From Lachnospiraceae bacterium (GTDB taxonomy: Bacteria; Bacillota; Clostridia; Lachnospirales; Lachnospiraceae), in the NCBI GenBank assembly GCA_009774535.1, contig VSNY01000018.1:1-36448 (forward strand): a stretch of DNA of 36,448 nucleotides. The letters are read 5' to 3'. Below are positions 32,414 through 36,448 of this stretch, in pieces (position 1 is the first letter of the stretch; every line of letters starts with the position of its first letter). Both the position numbers and the translations under genes were made by a program. The notes below the pieces were generated by a model that was not told the origin of the DNA, searched no databases, and saw only the letters and a program-made list of their open reading frames with translations.

Positions 32414-34297
32414 ATGGAATATACGATCATTGAAGGAAATTATGCGAAAATCGGTGTATCCAAAATGGCAGATACCGTTTATTTTACATTTGAAGGCGAA
32501 AAAGAACAAACGTGCGCAATCTTACTTTATACAGGGAACGGCCAGGAAACAAGGATTCCGGTTCCGGATGCATACTGTATCGGAGCGCTGCGGTCGGTTG
32601 GAATCCGGGGATTGAAATGGAAAAAGCTGCATTACAATTACGAGATTGACGGAAAAGTGGTGTTTGACCAGCATGCCCGCAAGGTGATCGGACGGGAGAA
32701 ATGGGCGGATGAAGGGCGGCTGAAAGAACATTATCCCGTGTACGCCGGGTTTGATTTTACCGAATTTGACTGGTGCGGCGACCGTTTTCCGGAAATTCCG
32801 CGGGAACAGATGGTTATGTATAAACTGAATGTCCGCAGTTTTACAATGGACGCAGGCATGACGGGGAAGAAAAAAGGAACTTTTGCCGGAGTGATGGAAA
32901 AGATTCCTTATCTAAAGGAACTGGGGGTTACTTCCCTGGAATTTATGCCAGTCTATGAATTTGAAGAACTGATGCCGGAAGAAGAAAAGAAGCAGAACCT
33001 GGACAGCTGGAGTGAGAACGCGAAAGAGGGATTTTTACTGGATGACGGCGCGGCCGGGCCAGCGTATAAGGTGAACTGCTGGGGATATGTGCCGGGTGAC
33101 TATTATGCGCCAAAAGCTTCTTACGCCGCAGGCAGGGAGCCGTCTTTGGAACTGAAAGCACTGATACGGGAATTGCATAAGAATCAAATGGAATGCGTTT
33201 TGGAAATGTATTTTGACGAACACATGAATCAGAATATCGCGGTTGAGATCCTGCGCTATTGGGTGACGGAATACCATGTAGACGGATTCCACCTGCTGGG
33301 CGCCGCGCTGCCTGTGGACGCGATGGCACAGGACCTGATTCTCAGGCGGACAAAACTGTTTGCGGAAGGGTTCAGCCGGAGGCTGTTCCGGGAAGAAACG
33401 TCTTATCCGCATTTATTTGTTTATAATGAAGATTTTTTGTATGCTGCAAGAAAGCTGCTAAGCAGAAATAACGGAAGCATGCCGGAACTGTTAAATCAAC
33501 TGAAACGTCAGAACCCGGTGTTCGGGTTTGTGAATTATGTTGCGGGAAATAATGGGTATACGCTGGCAGATTTGTTTTGTTATGTCCAAAAACACAATGA
33601 AGCGAACGGTGAGGATAACCGGGACGGAATTTTGTGGAATTTCAGCTGCAACGGCGGCGCGGAGGGCGCGACGCGTAAGCGCAGTATTATGGAATACCGC
33701 AGAAAGCAGATGCGCAATGCGGTTGTTCTGGTACTTGCCGGGCAGGGAGTGCCGATTTTTTTAGCAGGGGATGAATTCGGCAATTCCCAGCAGGGAAATA
33801 ACAACTGCTATTGTCAGGACAATAAGACCGGGTGGGTGAACTGGAGCAGCCTGAAACGCTGCCAGCCATATGCCCGGTTTGTTCGGCAGATGATTGCGTT
33901 TCGCAGGCGGCATCCGATTTTAAGCAGCAGCAAGCCTATGCAGATGTGCGACTATGCGTCCAAAGGCTATCCGGATTTGTCTTATCATGGAGAAAATGCA
34001 TGGGTCGTGTCGCAGAGCTTGTACCCGCATGCGGTCGGGATCTTATATTACGGCGCTTATGCGCTGCGTGAAGATGGAACAGAAGACGATTTTATTTATA
34101 TCGGGCTGAATTTTCATGTGGAGGAGCAGCATCTGGCACTGCCGAAGCTGCCGCGTAAGCTCCGCTGGCATCTGGCAGTCAATACGGCGGATAAGGATGA
34201 GCCGTTTTGCGAACCGCCGAAGCTGATGGATAAAATGCCGCAGATCAAAATGCCCCCGCAGGCGGTGATCATTCTGGTAGGCAAAGAAAAGCAATAA
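32414..34297 (+). CDS. GH13/GlgX-like protein lacking catalytic residues
   Basis: A 627-residue protein with the plan of glycogen-debranching/pullulanase-type GH13 enzymes: N-terminal beta domain (1 to about 130), TIM-barrel ('YKLNVRSFTMD', 'LKELGVTSLEFMPVYEFEE', 'CWGYVPGDYYAPKASYA'), late 'FLAGDEFGNSQQGNNNCYCQ' and a C-terminal beta domain. The active-site motifs are altered. The nucleophile region reads 'VDGFHLLGA' (289-297) where GFRxD is expected, so the Asp is missing. The His-Asp pair of region IV is N379-N380 ('VAGNNGYTL'). Region I reads 'LEMYFDEH'. It is therefore probably a non-hydrolysing glycan-binding or regulatory protein. The frame is long and unbroken, so it is not a decaying gene. 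Start 32414 follows AGGAGAAGG. Confidence 0.8.
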   Translation: MEYTIIEGNYAKIGVSKMADTVYFTFEGEKEQTCAILLYTGNGQETRIPVPDAYCIGALRSVGIRGLKWKKLHYNYEIDGKVVFDQHARKVIGREKWADEGRLKEHYPVYAGFDFTEFDWCGDRFPEIPREQMVMYKLNVRSFTMDAGMTGKKKGTFAGVMEKIPYLKELGVTSLEFMPVYEFEELMPEEEKKQNLDSWSENAKEGFLLDDGAAGPAYKVNCWGYVPGDYYAPKASYAAGREPSLELKALIRELHKNQMECVLEMYFDEHMNQNIAVEILRYWVTEYHVDGFHLLGAALPVDAMAQDLILRRTKLFAEGFSRRLFREETSYPHLFVYNEDFLYAARKLLSRNNGSMPELLNQLKRQNPVFGFVNYVAGNNGYTLADLFCYVQKHNEANGEDNRDGILWNFSCNGGAEGATRKRSIMEYRRKQMRNAVVLVLAGQGVPIFLAGDEFGNSQQGNNNCYCQDNKTGWVNWSSLKRCQPYARFVRQMIAFRRRHPILSSSKPMQMCDYASKGYPDLSYHGENAWVVSQSLYPHAVGILYYGAYALREDGTEDDFIYIGLNFHVEEQHLALPKLPRKLRWHLAVNTADKDEPFCEPPKLMDKMPQIKMPPQAVIILVGKEKQ

Positions 34298-34334
34298 TTG
34301 ATGTTGCTGCAGACATGTTACAGGAGCAGGAAGT

Positions 34335-34928
34335 ATGAATTATATATACAATGCGATACAGCATTTTAAAACGATTAATCATCATAAAAAACTGGTTATG
34401 CAGGGCTGTTTCCGGCTGGGACTGTACCGTCAGGGACTGCTGCATGACCTGTCCAAATATACCTGGCCGGAACTGCGCATCGGCATCCTCTATTTCAGGG
34501 ATGACCAAAGTCCGCACAACGGGGAACGGGAAAAATATGGCTATTCAACCGCGTGGCTGCACCATAAAGGGCGCAATAAGCATCATGCCGAATACTGGAT
34601 CGATTATACGGCGGATACCGATCCGCAGGGCAGACACGTAGCGGGGATGAAGATGCCGGTCCGCTACGTGGTGGAAATGTTTGTGGACCGGATCAGTGCA
34701 TCCAAAAATTACCGCAAAGAAAAGTACCAGGATACCGATCCGCTGGAATACTATGAAAAGCGCAAGCACTATATGGTCGTCCATGACGATACGCGCAGGC
34801 AGCTGGAAATCCTTTTGCGCATGCTGGCAAGAGACGGAGAGGAAAAGACGTTTCAGTATATCCGCCGTCATATTTTAAGAAATAACCATTTGGAGAACTT
34901 GCTGCAGATCTTCGGGAAGAGGAGCTGA
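34335..34928 (+). CDS. DUF5662-like protein with HD-type metal-binding motif
   Basis: A 197-residue protein resembling the DUF5662 family of Firmicutes. It has 'GLLHDLSKYTWPE' near residue 36 and a His-rich 'AWLHHKGRNKHHAEYW' near 74, which together could hold a metal. No activity is established. It follows the GH13-like gene by 37 bases and is probably in the same transcript. Its last 54 bases overlap the convergent pseudouridine synthase gene. Confidence 0.65.
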   Translation: MNYIYNAIQHFKTINHHKKLVMQGCFRLGLYRQGLLHDLSKYTWPELRIGILYFRDDQSPHNGEREKYGYSTAWLHHKGRNKHHAEYWIDYTADTDPQGRHVAGMKMPVRYVVEMFVDRISASKNYRKEKYQDTDPLEYYEKRKHYMVVHDDTRRQLEILLRMLARDGEEKTFQYIRRHILRNNHLENLLQIFGKRS

Positions 34929-35831
34929 AAACATAAGCTCCTGCCCGCTGACCGGATGCCGGAAGGATAGTTCTCCGGCGTGCAGGGCCTGCCGCTCCAT
35001 GCGGGAATCTGTCGGATGGTACAAAAAATCACCAAGCAGCGGGTGGCCAATATAGCTGAAATGGACGCGGATCTGATGCGTGCGTCCGGTATCCAGCCAG
35101 AGTTTTACAAAGGAAACCCCGTTCTTGCAGGCAAGCGTTTGAAAATGGGTAACGGCAGGCTCGCCCGCGGAAAAATCCACCGTGCGTGCGATGATGGAGC
35201 CTTCTTTGCGCGCGATCGGCGCATTCACGGTCCCTTCCGGCGGCGTGTGTCCTTTTACCATTGCGTAATAGATCCGCCGGATCCGCCGTTCACGCATCTG
35301 TTCGTACAAAATACAGCTGCTGTAGGCGTTTTTCGCTATTATGGTCAGTCCGCTGGTGTCGCGGTCTAAGCGGTTGATGCATCGGTAAGGATAGAATTCC
35401 TGCCGCTGCAGGGCATGGTAACAAACGGCGTTGGCCAGTGTATTGCTGTCGTGTCCCATGGACGGATGGATCGGCATTCCCGGCGGCTTATCGATTACCA
35501 GCAGGTCTTCATCTTCGTAAAGGATCGCGGCCGGCAGCCTGACCGGCTGGAGATGGATCTTTTTAAAAAGAGCGGCAGCTGTCGGCGGCTCGTTTTGGGA
35601 TAAAACGGGATCTGTTTCTTCCGGCTCCAGCAAGCGGATCGATAAAAGATCACCTTCTTTCAATTTCTGATTGACATATGCCCATTCGTGGTTGCAAAGA
35701 ATCCCGTTTTTTGTTTTTTTCAGCTGAATCATCACAGCGCGCGAGTAATGTTGTTCGTGTAAGAACCTTAAGATGCTCCATCCGGCGGCATCTGGTCCCA
35801 TCGTATAATTTAATATGCGTTCCATATGCAT
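34875..35831 (-). CDS. RluA-family RNA pseudouridine synthase
   Basis: A 318-residue pseudouridine synthase of the RluA/RluD type, which isomerises uridine in rRNA or tRNA. The catalytic aspartate lies in 'RCINRLDRDTSGLTIIAK'. 'DLLVIDKPPGMPIHPS' and 'LDTGRTHQIRVHFSYIGHPL' are further family motifs. The N-terminal ~90 residues ('MHMERILNY') contain a small S4-like region. I chose 35831 because upstream sequence belongs to the divergent sigK promoter; no good ribosome site is visible, so a short-leader or leaderless mRNA is possible. The target nucleotide is unknown. Confidence 0.88.
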   Translation of the reverse strand: MHMERILNYTMGPDAAGWSILRFLHEQHYSRAVMIQLKKTKNGILCNHEWAYVNQKLKEGDLLSIRLLEPEETDPVLSQNEPPTAAALFKKIHLQPVRLPAAILYEDEDLLVIDKPPGMPIHPSMGHDSNTLANAVCYHALQRQEFYPYRCINRLDRDTSGLTIIAKNAYSSCILYEQMRERRIRRIYYAMVKGHTPPEGTVNAPIARKEGSIIARTVDFSAGEPAVTHFQTLACKNGVSFVKLWLDTGRTHQIRVHFSYIGHPLLGDFLYHPTDSRMERQALHAGELSFRHPVSGQELMFSAPLPEDLQQVLQMVIS

Positions 35832-35862
35832 AAGGATACCATAAAATTTGAAAGTTGGAAAG

Positions 35863-35892
35863 GCACGTAGTGTAACATACCCACATAGAATA
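35863..35892 (+). promoter_or_regulatory. Candidate sigma-K/sigma-E promoter of sigK
   Basis: GCAC at 35863-35866, 17 bases, then CATAGAATA at 35884-35892. This matches CATANNNTA exactly and has the spacing seen before cotJA. sigK is read by sigma-E and then by sigma-K itself in species studied. Confidence 0.6.
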
Positions 35893-35919
35893 TAAGAAAG
35901 TGGCTTTGAGGTGTGGGTT

Positions 35920-36448
35920 TTGAAGACTTTTTTGCCGCCTTTGGGTATACAGGAGGAGAGAAAAGTTCTAAAAGAAATGCAAGGAGGAAGCCTTGAGGCC
36001 CGAAATACACTGATTGTACACAATATGCGGCTGGTGGCGCATATTGCAAAAAAATACCAGAATGCGGATGAAGATATGGAAGAGATGATTTCCATCGGTA
36101 CGATCGGTCTGATTAAGGCAGTCACAACTTTTCAGGCAGATAAAGGCTCGAGATTGTCAACATATGCGGCCAGATGTATTGACAATGAACTGCTGATGCA
36201 TCTGCGCAACCGGCGCAAAGTGTCGCGGGAAGTGTCGATGTATGAACCGATCGGGACGGATAAAGAAGGAAACCAGATTAATTTTATGGACATTATTGAA
36301 AGTGATGAGCCGGATGTGGTTGAGATTATGGATAAAAACAATAAGATCAGCCATCTTAAGAAGATTCTGCCTGAGATTATAACAGACAGGGAACTGGAGA
36401 TTATTGTGCTGCGCTATGGGCTAAAGGACGATGCGCCGGTGACGCAGA
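35920..36448 (+). CDS. sigK: Sporulation sigma factor sigma-K (5' part, runs off window)
   Basis: The first 176 residues of a sigma-70 factor that directs late mother-cell transcription. Region 2 reads 'HNMRLVAHIAKKY', 'MISIGTIGLIKAV' and 'YAARCIDNELLMHLR', followed by 'EPIGTDKEGNQINFMDII'. These match sigma-K better than sigma-E, which has 'LRLVLYIA' and 'YLRR' at the same places. The start is a TTG at 35920 with GAGGTG six bases upstream; a GTG at 35911 would add three residues. There is no long N-terminal pro-sequence. The frame is unbroken, so no skin-type element interrupts it at the usual place. The end lies outside the window. Confidence 0.88.
   Translation, partial: MKTFLPPLGIQEERKVLKEMQGGSLEARNTLIVHNMRLVAHIAKKYQNADEDMEEMISIGTIGLIKAVTTFQADKGSRLSTYAARCIDNELLMHLRNRRKVSREVSMYEPIGTDKEGNQINFMDIIESDEPDVVEIMDKNNKISHLKKILPEIITDRELEIIVLRYGLKDDAPVTQ

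Noticed and set aside
35920..36448. Sigma factor as sigma-E
   Set aside because: 'RLVAHIAKKY', 'LLMHLR' and 'EPIGTDKEGNQI' match sigma-K; no spoIIGA or sigG neighbour is seen and no long pro-sequence is present.

Overview
The window looks like the chromosome of a spore-forming Clostridia, most likely a Lachnospiraceae gut anaerobe. The reasons are a T-box-controlled aspS-gatCAB operon, a group B-type [FeFe] hydrogenase, the spore-coat operon cotJABC, a sporulation sigma-K gene, and the general look of the proteins. The assignment is inferred from gene content, not from a marker gene.

Layout. 0.2-2.4 kb: a MetH-activation-domain-like protein, a Cys-rich small protein and a REC/HD-GYP phosphodiesterase. 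2.4-7.9 kb: promoter, T-box leader, aspS, gatC, gatA, gatB (indirect Asn/Gln-tRNA synthesis). 8.0-8.65 kb: a two-gene VapD-like cassette. 8.7-11.7 kb: ROK glucokinase, family 2 glycosyltransferase and a YbhN-like membrane protein in an overlapping operon. 11.7-17.2 kb: a lipoprotein, a GNAT acetyltransferase, a fused pyruvyltransferase/FrhB-like protein with tandem repeats, and a MATE exporter. 17.2-17.8 kb: a decayed AAA-ATPase/nuclease gene. 28.8-36.4 kb: hydrogenase, UvrD-like helicase, a GH13 protein lacking its catalytic residues, a DUF5662-like protein, an RluA-family pseudouridine synthase and the 5' part of sigK.

The main discovery lies at 17.9-28.6 kb. The minus-strand operon cotJA-cotJB-cotJC is intact except that cotJC (a Mn-catalase-like coat protein) is cut into three pieces by two separate DNA elements, each with its own serine recombinase. 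Element E1 (6282 bp, about 21612-27893) sits after codon 62. Element E2 (3275 bp, about 18001-21275) sits after codon 174. Joining the pieces at the short repeats GGTA (E1) and GGTGA (E2) restores, with no added or lost base, a 201-residue CotJC with all five predicted metal ligands. The ends of each element, when joined as a circle, form an inverted repeat around the core (11-bp arms for E1, 9-bp arms for E2), as expected for serine-integrase attachment sites. This resembles the sigK 'skin' and spsM/SP-beta systems, in which a mother-cell gene is rebuilt by excision during sporulation, but here one gene is split twice. Developmental excision is inferred; the split, the cores and the in-frame repair are read directly from the sequence.

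E1 carries, besides its recombinase and a 53-residue ORF, a gluconate-permease remnant, a YjhG-like sugar-acid dehydratase and a DNA methyltransferase fused to a GNAT domain. E2 carries its recombinase, two small unknown ORFs and a PIN-toxin/antitoxin pair with promoter, palindromic operator candidate and terminator. cotJA and the nearby sigK both have a candidate sigma-K-type promoter of the same form (GCAC, 17 bp, CATANNNTA), which ties the split operon to late mother-cell transcription.
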